A stretch of DNA of 64,000 bases from Arthrobacter wenxiniae. Its GTDB lineage: Bacteria; Actinomycetota; Actinomycetes; Actinomycetales; Micrococcaceae. This document shows, in pieces, positions 26,260 through 33,854 of the stretch. How positions within the stretch are numbered: position 1 is the first letter of the stretch; each line of letters begins with the position of its first letter. The notes beneath the pieces are model-generated. The model saw nothing but the letters and a program-made list of their open reading frames with translations. It was not told the DNA's origin and searched no databases. The position numbers and the translations under genes are program-made. The DNA lies in assembly GCF_013376105.1 (NCBI RefSeq), contig NZ_JAAMFM010000019.1, positions 16,019-80,018 on the forward strand. Direction: 5' to 3'.

Positions 26260-26976
26260 CTACGCGTCCGGGTAGTGGGTCTCCATGAACGTGTCCCACT
26301 GGGCGCCAATGCTGTCCAGGGCGGCGGCGCCCAGCCCAAACGTGGAGGCGAGGACCTGGGCGCCGGGATGTTCGCGCAGCCCTTCGACGCGGGGCCGCCG
26401 GGCCAGGATGAGCAGGCCGTCGCCATGCTCCGCGTAGTCCGCCACAGTCAGCCCCAGCTGGGTGTCGGTGCGGTACCAGACCTTGCCGCTGAGGGTGGCG
26501 CCCGTGGTGAGCGTGAGCTTGTAAGGTTCGCCGGGGTCCGGGAGCCAGCCGGTGTCAATGCCCAGCGCGTCCCACAGCTTGGTGTGGGCGGCGCTTGTTC
26601 CGTCCGCGTAGACCGTGCGGCGGGGCGTGTGCGGGTGGCGCTCCAGCTTGAACTTGAGCTGCTGGATGAACATGCACCAGCCCTCGGTGATGTCGTCGTC
26701 ATACTTGGCCCATTCGCCGGTGGTCGTCCCGCGCGTCATGGTCAACAGGGTGCCGTCCGGGCGGGGCTCGAGCGTGAAGGCGTCGCCCCTGCTCATGTCC
26801 AGGCGGAGGTGGTCGGCACTTTCCTTGACGTTGTCGTAGTAGATCTGCCGGATCTCGTCGTCGAGCCCCTCCGTTTGCCAGCCGTGCCACTCGGCAATCC
26901 GGGCCGGTTCGCGCAGCATGAGCCACACCTGTTCCGCGTCGGCATTGATAAGGACTGAGAGCTGGGCAGTGTCCAT
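26260..26976 (-). CDS. SRPBCC-domain protein
   Basis: 238 residues from ATG 26976. The N-terminal part fits a START/Bet v1-like lipid-binding fold: LSVLINADAEQVWLMLREPARIAEWHGW, then TMTRGTTTGEW and ITEGWCMFIQQLKFKLERHPH, the characteristic last helix. The C-terminal ~90 residues (TLTTGATLSGKVWYRTDTQLGLTV ...) form a second, related segment. Function unknown; the family includes cyclases, lipid carriers and Hsp90 activators. The 5' end faces the NUDIX gene and there is no clear Shine-Dalgarno, so a leaderless transcript is possible. Confidence 0.8.
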   Translation of the reverse strand: MDTAQLSVLINADAEQVWLMLREPARIAEWHGWQTEGLDDEIRQIYYDNVKESADHLRLDMSRGDAFTLEPRPDGTLLTMTRGTTTGEWAKYDDDITEGWCMFIQQLKFKLERHPHTPRRTVYADGTSAAHTKLWDALGIDTGWLPDPGEPYKLTLTTGATLSGKVWYRTDTQLGLTVADYAEHGDGLLILARRPRVEGLREHPGAQVLASTFGLGAAALDSIGAQWDTFMETHYPDA

Positions 26977-27030
26977 GGAACGTAATCTACGCCGCTTCCG
27001 CGGAACGGGCCAGCTTCCCGCCCCGGGGGA

Positions 27031-27570
27031 CTACCTCCCGAGGCCGGCGTACGAGATGGCCTGGCGGACCAGGGCCCCGCGGCCGCCCACGAACTCCGCC
27101 TGCACCCCGGGGCTGAGCACTTCCTCCGGCGTCATCCAGGTCAGTTCCAGGGCGTCCTGCCGCGGCTCGCACTCGCCGGTCACCGGAATGACATAGGCCA
27201 GGGCGACGGCGTGCTGGCGCTCGTCGGTGAAGCCGGTCTGTGACGGCGAGGGCAGGTATTCGGCCACCGTGAACGGCACGGGGCTGACGGGCAGCTGCGG
27301 GAAGGCCAGCGGGCCCAGGTCCTTTTCAATGTGCCGGATCAGCGCGGCCCGGATGGTTTCGCGGTACAGGACGCGTCCGGAGACCAGGGTGCGGACCATG
27401 CTGCCGTTTTCGTCTGCCTGCAGCAGCAGGCCCACCTCGTTGACGTAGCCCAGCGGGTCCAGGCGCACCGGCACGGCCTCCACATAGACCATGGGAAGCC
27501 GGTTCCTGGCCTCGTACAGGTCCTCGTCGGACAGCCAGCCGGGATTCGGATCAGGAGTGCGGACGCTCAT
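27031..27570 (-). CDS. NUDIX-hydrolase-like protein (DUF4916)
   Basis: 179 residues from ATG 27570. It reads PNPGWLSDEDLYEARNRLPMVYVEAVPVRLD, GLLLQADENGSMVRTLVSGRVLYRETIRAALIRHIEKDLGPLAFPQLP and a C-terminal WMTPEEVLS. Overall order resembles NUDIX proteins of the DUF4916 family, but the canonical GX5EX7REUXEEXGU box is degenerate: ETIRAALIRHIEKDLG keeps only part of the metal-binding acidic pattern. Activity is thus uncertain. Single gene, same strand as its neighbours on both sides. Confidence 0.78.
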   Translation of the reverse strand: MSVRTPDPNPGWLSDEDLYEARNRLPMVYVEAVPVRLDPLGYVNEVGLLLQADENGSMVRTLVSGRVLYRETIRAALIRHIEKDLGPLAFPQLPVSPVPFTVAEYLPSPSQTGFTDERQHAVALAYVIPVTGECEPRQDALELTWMTPEEVLSPGVQAEFVGGRGALVRQAISYAGLGR

Positions 27571-27650
27571 GTAACAGTTCTACCCCATGAACGCCCCCTG
27601 AACGCCCCCTGCATGCGCCCACATGCATGCGCCCCCGGCGTCCGGGAGGG

Positions 27651-28319
27651 TCAAGCACCTCCGGCCGCCCCGACGTGCAGGACGGTTCCGCCGGGTGCCT
27701 GCACGGCGAAGCCGCCGCCACAGGCCGTAGCGGGCACCCCCGCCGCGGCGAGCAGGGCACCCAGGTCCGCCGGGCCGCCGTCGTACGCCAGGGCAAGCGC
27801 GACGCCGGACACCTCGCCGTGGCGGACCTCCACCAGCCCGCCGTTCCTGGCCCTGAACGGGCTGCGCCCGTCCGCGTCCGGCGGGCCGGGGCGGGCGCCA
27901 ATGTCCGCCAGCACCTTCCGGGCGGCGGCCACGTCGGGCGTGTGCCACTGCTGGACCACCGACAGGGGGCCGGGCCGCCGGGGCGCGAGGTCCGCGACCG
28001 GGTCGGCCAGGAAGCTGAAGCCGTCCGGCGCCGTGACCCGGGCGGCGGGGCCGCGGCCGGCCTCGAGCAGTTCGGCCAGCGTGCCGTCGGCCAGGGTGCG
28101 GCGGACAAAGATCCCGCGGTCCCGGATTTCAAAGCCGAGCTGGACGGTGCCGTCCTCCGCGCTGCCCGCGGCCGCCCGGTGCAGGCCCACCTTGCCGTCG
28201 CCGGAGTCAAACACGAGCCAGTCGCCATGGTTTTCCGTGCACGCCAGGCCAAGGGCCGTCAGCAGCGAGGCATGGTCCTCCGGCCTGGAGGTGAAGACGA
28301 TGGGGCGCACTCGCAGCAT
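27651..28319 (-). CDS. VOC-family (glyoxalase/bleomycin-resistance fold) protein
   Basis: 222 residues from ATG 28319 with GGAG 6 bases upstream. Two tandem VOC half-modules: the first reads RVRPIVFTSRPEDHASLLTALGL and GDWLVFDSGDGKVGLHRA; the second VVQQWHTPDVAAARKVLADIGARP and AVQAPGGTVLHVG. Metal-binding candidates are His in QQWHTP and VLHVG, but a full metal set is not evident. Function unknown. Divergent from the YdeI-like gene with 52 bases between starts. Confidence 0.78.
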   Translation of the reverse strand: MLRVRPIVFTSRPEDHASLLTALGLACTENHGDWLVFDSGDGKVGLHRAAAGSAEDGTVQLGFEIRDRGIFVRRTLADGTLAELLEAGRGPAARVTAPDGFSFLADPVADLAPRRPGPLSVVQQWHTPDVAAARKVLADIGARPGPPDADGRSPFRARNGGLVEVRHGEVSGVALALAYDGGPADLGALLAAAGVPATACGGGFAVQAPGGTVLHVGAAGGA

Positions 28320-28371
28320 TTTTTCTCCGACGTTGGTGGTGCCCCCACGCTACCAACGTTAGGGTATTGCC

Positions 28372-28959
28372 ATGATCGAGCTGCCCGAACTGCTGGTGCC
28401 GGATGCGGCGGCCTGGCGGGCGTGGCTGGCGGACAACCACGGGTCGAGCCCGGGCGTCCGGCTGGTGCTGCACAAGAAGGGCGGCGCCGTCACGGAGCTG
28501 GACTACGCCGCCGCGCTTGACCAGGCGCTCTGCTACGGCTGGATCGACGGCGTCATCGGCAGGCGCGACGCCGGCAGCTACCTCACGCGGTTCACGCCGC
28601 GGACACGGACCAGCAAGTGGTCGGGCAACAACGTGCGCAACATTGAGCGGCTCGCCGCGGCCGGGCTGCTGGAGCCGGCGGGGCAGGCCGCCGTCGACGC
28701 GGCCAAGGCGGACGGGCGCTGGGAGGCCGCCTACGCCAGCCAGTCTGAAGCGGCGCTTCCCCCGGACCTGGCCGACGCGATAGCCGCCAATCCGCAGGCC
28801 CAGGCCATGTTTGCAGTGCTGACGGCCGTCAACCGCTACGCCTTGATTTACCGCACCACTTCGGTGAAGACCCCGGCCGCCCGGGCCGCGAAGATCGCCC
28901 GCATTGTCCAGATGCTGGCGGCCGGACAGACCCCGTACCCGCAAAAGCGCCGCCCCTGA
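28372..28959 (+). CDS. YdeI/OmdA-family protein
   Basis: 195 residues from ATG 28372. Typical family segments: AAWRAWLADNHGSSPGVRLVLHKKG, ALCYGWIDGVIGRRDAGSYLTRFTPRTRTSKWSGNNVRNIERL, and the C-terminal VKTPAARAAKIARIVQML. Cytosolic protein linked in the literature to peptide or osmotic stress resistance in other bacteria; biochemical role unknown. Convergent with the GH76 gene, 22 bases apart. Confidence 0.88.
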   Translation: MIELPELLVPDAAAWRAWLADNHGSSPGVRLVLHKKGGAVTELDYAAALDQALCYGWIDGVIGRRDAGSYLTRFTPRTRTSKWSGNNVRNIERLAAAGLLEPAGQAAVDAAKADGRWEAAYASQSEAALPPDLADAIAANPQAQAMFAVLTAVNRYALIYRTTSVKTPAARAAKIARIVQMLAAGQTPYPQKRRP

Positions 28960-28981
28960 GCAGCCGCGCGCCGGACGCGGG

Positions 28982-30085
28982 TCATCCGGCATCGACTGGC
29001 CTCCCCGCGGTTTCCGGGACCTCGCCGGCAAGGGCGGCGGCGGCCTCAAAAACGGTCCAGCGCTGCACGGCCGCCGAGAGGATGGCGGGCCCGGGCGTTC
29101 CGGCAAGGCCGGCAGCCGTCAGCGCCACCAGCCGGGCCGCCGTGGACCGGGCGTCCGCCGGCAGCCGCCGGTCCCGGGCCGCGACGGCCAGGTAGCGGCA
29201 CAGGATGCCGGTGAACAGGCTGCCGTCCCCGCCCGGTTCCAGCCGCAGCCCACCGCCCCCGGTGACCAGCCGCCGTTCGATTGCGGCCACGAGGTCCGCC
29301 GCCTGGCCCGCGTACCGGGGATGGTCCAGTTCCAGCAGGGCGGCCAGGACCGGCCCCTGGTTGTAGGTGTGGATGGTGCGTTCCACCTCCGGGCCGCGGG
29401 CGGACGGATGGACGCCGTCCAGGTACAGCCCGGAGTCGGGAGCGAACAGCCGCGCGCGCAGCCAGTCCACCACCGCGCGGGCCCGGTCCGTTTCGCCAAC
29501 CCTCGCAAAGTGCAGGGCCGCGGGCCCGTTCACCGGGGTGTTCTTGTAGTCGCGCTTCCGGGACCAGTACAGGCCGCCGCCCAGGACGCCGTCGCCGGCC
29601 TTGCGCAGGTGGGCCGTCAGCGTGGCGGAGGCGGGGCCGGCGAGGGCTGCGGGCCTGCCCGCGGCCGCCCGCGAGAGCCGGTCGAGCCGGCTGGCCGCAA
29701 GGGCCAGCCAGGCCATGTCGTCGTAGTAGAAGTTGGGGAAGCGGCCAAAGTTGCGGACCATGATGCCGCGCAGCAGGGCCCTGCCCCGGGCCAGGTCCTG
29801 CGCGGCGGCCTCCCGGTTGCCCGCGCGCAGGCCGCGGAATCCGGCGTCCACCACGGCGTCGAGGTAGTGCGCCTGCCACCAGTAGTGCCATTCCGACCAG
29901 GGGGCGGGTGCCCGGGCCGGGGGGCTGGCGACGGCGCCGATCCAGGTGCCGGGCAGCCGCATGAGCCGGTGGCCAAAGCGGGCGTGCACGGCGTGCGCCG
30001 CCGCAGCGGCGAGCGCGCCCCAGTCGGCCGGCAGGCCTCCGACGCCCGGGTCCCCGGCACCGTGCCCCCCGCTGTTGCCCGTCAT
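28982..30085 (-). CDS. Glycoside hydrolase family 76-like protein, apparently cytosolic
   Basis: 367 residues from ATG 30085. The GH76 fold (alpha-1,6-mannanase) is suggested by WSEWHYWWQAHYLDAVVDA, NFYYDDMAWLALAA carrying the consecutive catalytic aspartates, KNTPVNGPAALHFARVG, and YNQGPVLAALLEL. No signal peptide or lipobox is present, unlike secreted mannanases, so it may act on an intracellular or imported oligosaccharide. The helices repeat as expected for an (alpha/alpha)6 barrel. Divergent from the SDR/acyl-CoA dehydrogenase operon. Confidence 0.8.
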   Translation of the reverse strand: MTGNSGGHGAGDPGVGGLPADWGALAAAAAHAVHARFGHRLMRLPGTWIGAVASPPARAPAPWSEWHYWWQAHYLDAVVDAGFRGLRAGNREAAAQDLARGRALLRGIMVRNFGRFPNFYYDDMAWLALAASRLDRLSRAAAGRPAALAGPASATLTAHLRKAGDGVLGGGLYWSRKRDYKNTPVNGPAALHFARVGETDRARAVVDWLRARLFAPDSGLYLDGVHPSARGPEVERTIHTYNQGPVLAALLELDHPRYAGQAADLVAAIERRLVTGGGGLRLEPGGDGSLFTGILCRYLAVAARDRRLPADARSTAARLVALTAAGLAGTPGPAILSAAVQRWTVFEAAAALAGEVPETAGRPVDAG

Positions 30086-30125
30086 GTACACAGCGTACTG
30101 TTTGCCGTGGAGGCCATGGTTTTCA

Positions 30126-30141
30126 GTTAGTATGCATTAAC
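30126..30141. promoter_or_regulatory. Possible operator before the SDR/acyl-CoA dehydrogenase operon
   Basis: GTTAGTATGCATTAAC is a 16-bp imperfect palindrome (GTTA...TAAC with T and A at matching inner positions). It lies 50 bases before the SDR start in the divergent region. TTA-n8-TAA operators are common for TetR regulators of fatty-acid degradation genes. Confidence 0.35.
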
Positions 30142-30191
30142 GCAGTTCCGCAGCCCGGCAGCGGCCCGGCGGACCTCAACGAGGAGGAAAC

Positions 30192-30971
30192 ATGGACATT
30201 TCAAACAACGGCACCGTCGCGCTCGTCACCGGCGGCGCCTCCGGCCTGGGCGCCGCCACGGCGAGGCGCCTGCATGCGGCGGGGGCCGGCGTCGTGCTGG
30301 TGGACCTGCCCGGCTCCAGCGGTGCGGAGCTGGCGGCGGAATTGGGGGAGCGGGCCGTGTTTGCGCCGGCGGACGTCACCGACGAGGGCCAGGTGCGCGC
30401 GGCCATCACGGCCGCGGCCGGACTGGGCACGCTGCGGATCGTGGTCAACTGCGCCGGCGTCGCGACGCCCGGCAAGGTGCTGGGGCGCGAGGGGGTGCTG
30501 CCGCTGGAACAGTTCAGCCGCGTGGTCCAGATCAACCTGGTGGGCACCTTCAACGTGGTCCGGCTCTGCGCGGAGGCCATGGCCGCGGCCGAACCGCTCG
30601 CCGGCGAGTACGGCCCGGAGCGCGGCGTGATAGTGAACACCGCCTCCGTGGCCGCGTTTGACGGGCAGATCGGCCAGCCCGCCTACGCCGCGTCCAAGGG
30701 GGCCGTGGCGGCCATGACACTGCCGCTGGCCCGCGAACTGGCGCGCTCCCTGATCCGCGTCGTCACCATTGCGCCGGGTATTTTCGAGACGCCCATGCTG
30801 GCCGGCCTGCCGCAGGCCGCACAGGACTCCCTGGGGCAGCAGGTGCCCCACCCGTCGCGCCTGGGCAAGCCCGCCGAATACGCCGCGCTGGTGGAGCACA
30901 TCGCCGCCAATGCCATGCTTAACGGCGAGACCATCAGGCTCGACGGCGCCATCCGGATGGCGCCCAGGTGA
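30192..30971 (+). CDS. SDR, 3-hydroxyacyl-CoA dehydrogenase type 2-like
   Basis: 259 residues from ATG 30192 with an excellent GAGGAGGAAAC leader. NAD-binding TGGASGLG near residue 14, VNCAG, and the catalytic Ser-Tyr-Lys in [29 protein letters not shown](P)AYAASKG and the ending [33 protein letters not shown] match the HSD17B10-type hydroxyacyl-CoA dehydrogenase subgroup, which oxidises (2-methyl-)3-hydroxyacyl-CoA. Its stop overlaps the acyl-CoA dehydrogenase start, placing both in fatty or branched-chain acyl-CoA degradation. Confidence 0.9.
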   Translation: MDISNNGTVALVTGGASGLGAATARRLHAAGAGVVLVDLPGSSGAELAAELGERAVFAPADVTDEGQVRAAITAAAGLGTLRIVVNCAGVATPGKVLGREGVLPLEQFSRVVQINLVGTFNVVRLCAEAMAAAEPLAGEYGPERGVIVNTASVAAFDGQIGQPAYAASKGAVAAMTLPLARELARSLIRVVTIAPGIFETPMLAGLPQAAQDSLGQQVPHPSRLGKPAEYAALVEHIAANAMLNGETIRLDGAIRMAPR

Positions 30972-32149
30972 CGGAGCTCCCCGCTGCGGATTTTTACGAC
31001 TTCGAATCCCTGCTGACCGCCCGGGAGGCCGCCAAGCTGGCGCAGCTGCGCGGGTTTCTGGCCGCCGAGGTGGCCCCGCACGCCACGGACTGGTGGAACG
31101 ACGCCGAGTTCCCTGCCCACCTTCTGCCGCAGATCGCCGCGCTGGGGCTCGCCGCCCCGGACCGGCGCCACTTCAGCCACCTGTTCACGGGCCTGGTGGT
31201 GGCGGAGATGACGCGCGCCGACACCTCCCTGGCCACGTTCTTCCTGGTCCACCACGACCTCTTTGTCCAGGCCCTGATCGACTTTGGCTCCGAGGACCAG
31301 CAGGACCGGCTCCTCGCGGACGCCGTGGCCCTGCGGACCACCGGCGCCTTCGCCCTGACGGAGCCGGACCACGGCAGCGACGTGGCCGGAGGCATGGCCA
31401 CCACGGCCCGCAGGGTGGAGGACGACGCCGGCACCTCGTGGGTGCTCAACGGCGCCAAGCGCTGGATTGGCAACGGGACGTTCTGCGACCACATGCTGCT
31501 CTGGGCCAGGGATGCCGAGACGGGGGAGGTGCGCGGCTTCATCCTGGATGCGTCCCTGCCGGGCGTCACGCGGACCAGGATCGAGCACAAGATCGCGCTG
31601 CGGACCGTGCAGAACGCGGACATCCTGCTTCAGGACGTGCGCGTGGCCGACCGCGACCGCTTCACCGGGATCGGCTCCTTCCGCGACACCAACAAGCTGC
31701 TGCGCGGCTCGCGGATCTCGGTGGCGTGGCAGGCGGTGGGCCAGCAGCTGGCGGCGTTCGACGTGGCCCGGGCCTACGCCGTCGAACGCCTCCAGTTCGG
31801 CAGGCCGCTGGCCTCCTTCCAGCTGGTCCAGGGGCAGCTGGTGAAAATGCTCGGCAACGCCACGTCCTCGCTGGCCATGATGGCGCGCATCGCCGCGCTG
31901 CAGGACCGCGGCGGGGACACGGACGCCACCATGGCGCAGGTGGCGCTCGCCAAGGCGCACACCACGGCCGCCATGCGCGAGACCGTGGCCATGGGCCGGT
32001 CCATCCTCGGCGGCAACGGCATCGTCACGGACTACAGGATGGCGAAGATCTTTGCCGACGCCGAGGCGATCTACACCTACGAGGGCTCGCACGAGGTCAA
32101 CACCCTCATCGCCGGCCGCGCGGTCACGGGCATCTCCGCGATCGTGTAG
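30968..32149 (+). CDS. Acyl-CoA dehydrogenase, glutaryl-CoA-dehydrogenase-like
   Basis: 393 residues from GTG 30968 overlapping the SDR stop. FAD enzyme of acyl-CoA oxidation. [14 protein letters not shown] is the FAD/substrate loop, [13 protein letters not shown] the next block, [21 protein letters not shown] the helical core, and ILGGNGI followed by [20 protein letters not shown] carries the catalytic Glu in YEG. The [10 protein letters not shown] form and the sequence IGNGTF point to the glutaryl-CoA dehydrogenase branch, but the distinguishing decarboxylase residues cannot be judged confidently here. Confidence 0.9.
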   Translation: MTELPAADFYDFESLLTAREAAKLAQLRGFLAAEVAPHATDWWNDAEFPAHLLPQIAALGLAAPDRRHFSHLFTGLVVAEMTRADTSLATFFLVHHDLFVQALIDFGSEDQQDRLLADAVALRTTGAFALTEPDHGSDVAGGMATTARRVEDDAGTSWVLNGAKRWIGNGTFCDHMLLWARDAETGEVRGFILDASLPGVTRTRIEHKIALRTVQNADILLQDVRVADRDRFTGIGSFRDTNKLLRGSRISVAWQAVGQQLAAFDVARAYAVERLQFGRPLASFQLVQGQLVKMLGNATSSLAMMARIAALQDRGGDTDATMAQVALAKAHTTAAMRETVAMGRSILGGNGIVTDYRMAKIFADAEAIYTYEGSHEVNTLIAGRAVTGISAIV

Positions 32150-32158
32150 CGAAATGTT

Positions 32159-32202
32159 GGAGATCGTGACGCCCCGGGGAACGAGGAGGCGTCACCATCT
32201 CC
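32159..32202. terminator. Bidirectional hairpin between convergent genes
   Basis: GGAGATCGTGACGCC pairs with GGCGTCACCATCTCC, a 15-bp stem with a single mismatch and a 14-base loop, in the 62-base gap between the convergent acyl-CoA dehydrogenase and DUF1684 genes. Confidence 0.6.
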
Positions 32203-32211
32203 CACGGGCGG

Positions 32212-33015
32212 CTACCGCGGGTTCCGCTCGCCGGCCTCGATGGGGGCGTTGATGCGGTTGCCTTCCACGGGGGACGGGCAGGTGCCGTAGTCGGTGAAGG
32301 CGCTGGGGTAATTGATGGCGCGGTTGAAATCCACCACCACGGTGCCGTCGGGGCGCGGGCGGGAAAGTTCAAGCTTGCGCCAGTGCGGGCTGGTGACATT
32401 GTTGGTGTCGTCAAAGAAGGTGACCACCAGGGATCCGAGCCGGCCTTCCTCGGCGGCCAGGCGGTGCGTGGTGCCGCCCAAATCGAACACGACCTCGCCC
32501 ACCAGCACCGCCGTGCCGGGCACCTCCGGGTTGGCCGTCGCGATGTCCACCGCCCGTGGCTCCGCGTAGGGTTCGTACGTCCCGGTCAGCACCAGGTCCT
32601 TGTTGTAGCCGAACACGGGCACGCCGGTGAACTGTGTCCTGGTGGGCGACTGGGAGTCGCGGGTGCGGACCATGTACCGGTTGGCGCGCATGCCCAGCTC
32701 CACCACCACGGAGCCGAACTGGACCCACATCAGGGATTCCTCGTCCTGGAGGGTGGCCGTGATGGTGCCGGACACCGGGGCGCCGCCCTCAACCAGCGTG
32801 AGGTGGTGGTCCGGGGCGGCGGTGAGGGACGCCGTCGTGCCGTCGGAGCTCCACAGGCCGGGAACGCCGTCCAGGGCGGCCGGGGCCGTGGGGAGCCACT
32901 GGAATGAGGTCAACGCCAGCCAGCCGTGGCTTGCGGCGAGGGCGGTGTTGCGGCCGGTGCGGAAACGGTCCCAGCGCTCGGTCAGGCGGGTGAGTTCCGG
33001 GGTTTGCGTGGTCAT
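32212..33015 (-). CDS. DUF1684 family protein
   Basis: 267 residues from ATG 33015 with AGGAG 4 bases upstream. Family segments: LAASHGWLALTSFQWL, VWVQFG-like MWVQFGSVVVELGMRANRYMVRTRDSQSP, VPVFGYNKDLVLTGTYEPY, and the highly conserved TVVVDFNRAINYPSAFTDYGTCPSPVEGNRINAPIEAGE at the C-terminus, with its Cys-Pro-x-Pro loop. Predicted mostly beta, cytosolic; function unknown. The C-terminal block is the most conserved part of the family and is intact. Confidence 0.88.
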   Translation of the reverse strand: MTTQTPELTRLTERWDRFRTGRNTALAASHGWLALTSFQWLPTAPAALDGVPGLWSSDGTTASLTAAPDHHLTLVEGGAPVSGTITATLQDEESLMWVQFGSVVVELGMRANRYMVRTRDSQSPTRTQFTGVPVFGYNKDLVLTGTYEPYAEPRAVDIATANPEVPGTAVLVGEVVFDLGGTTHRLAAEEGRLGSLVVTFFDDTNNVTSPHWRKLELSRPRPDGTVVVDFNRAINYPSAFTDYGTCPSPVEGNRINAPIEAGERNPR

Positions 33016-33131
33016 GGTGCTCCTGTCGGCGGGCCTGCTGTCGGTCCACTGTAGGCACAACGGGGGCGCGTGGGCCGCTATTCCGGCGCCCGTCCGGCGG
33101 TGCCGCGCCGGGACGGTGAAACAATGGTCCG

Positions 33132-33728
33132 ATGGGAACGAACAGCGGCGGCGGCCCGGACAACAGCCGCCTGAACAAGGACATGGCCCGCTTTGCGCCG
33201 GGCACCGTGGAACCCCTGGACGGGGACCGCGTGAAGCTGGTGCTCACGCGCCACTACACGGCCGCGCCGGAGGCGGTGTGGGCCATGCTCACGGACCCCG
33301 GCAGGACGGAGCTGTGGTGGTGCAGGGTGCGCGGGCAGGCCCGGACGGGATCGTCCTTCGACCTGAAATGGCTCAACGTCAAGGACGAGGGCCACGGGAT
33401 CGAGACCGACTGGTGGAACGGGCGCGTCCTGGCCGCCGAGGCGCCGCACCTCCTGGAAGTCAGCAATGCCATGCACGGCACCATCCGCGCGGAGCTCTCG
33501 CCCACGCCCGCCGGCACCAGGCTCGTGTTCACCAACACCATTGACGTGCCGGCGGACGTGGCGCTGATGTCCCTGGCCGGCTGGCACGTGCACCTGGACC
33601 ACCTGGCCGAGGCGCTGAACGGCAAGGCCGTGGACTGGCAGCGCTGGTGGGAGGACTTCCACCCTTGCTGGGAGCAGGTCCACGCCGCCTACGCGGGCAC
33701 GGGGGCCGGGACGAACTGGCGGGTGTGA
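33132..33728 (+). CDS. SRPBCC-domain protein, AHA1-like
   Basis: 198 residues from ATG 33132. After a ~30-residue hydrophilic N-terminus it shows the AHA1/START pattern: VLTRHYTAAPEAVWAMLTDPGRTELWW, FDLKWLNVKDEGHGIETDWWNGRV, TRLVFTNTIDVP and the final helix LAGWHVHLDHLAEALNGKAVDW with WEDFHPCWEQVHAAY. Proteins like this bind hydrophobic ligands or serve as stress-related activators. Single gene, divergent from DUF1684. Confidence 0.82.
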   Translation: MGTNSGGGPDNSRLNKDMARFAPGTVEPLDGDRVKLVLTRHYTAAPEAVWAMLTDPGRTELWWCRVRGQARTGSSFDLKWLNVKDEGHGIETDWWNGRVLAAEAPHLLEVSNAMHGTIRAELSPTPAGTRLVFTNTIDVPADVALMSLAGWHVHLDHLAEALNGKAVDWQRWWEDFHPCWEQVHAAYAGTGAGTNWRV

Positions 33729-33753
33729 GGGCGCGCACAGTAGTATCCAAGGG

Positions 33754-33797
33754 GCCCCACCTTGGGTGCCACCTTGGGCCCCACCTTGGGCCCCACC
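33754..33797. repeat. 12-bp tandem repeat upstream of ppc
   Basis: GCCCCACCTTGG occurs three times plus a partial fourth (one copy begins GTG instead of GCC). The array ends 57 bases before the ppc start, between the SRPBCC stop and ppc, so it lies in or beside the ppc promoter and could vary in copy number. Confidence 0.75.
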
Positions 33798-33854
33798 GTA
33801 TTCACCGCCGCATACGTGTCCCCCAGAACCACAGACCGTAAAGGACGCTGACAC

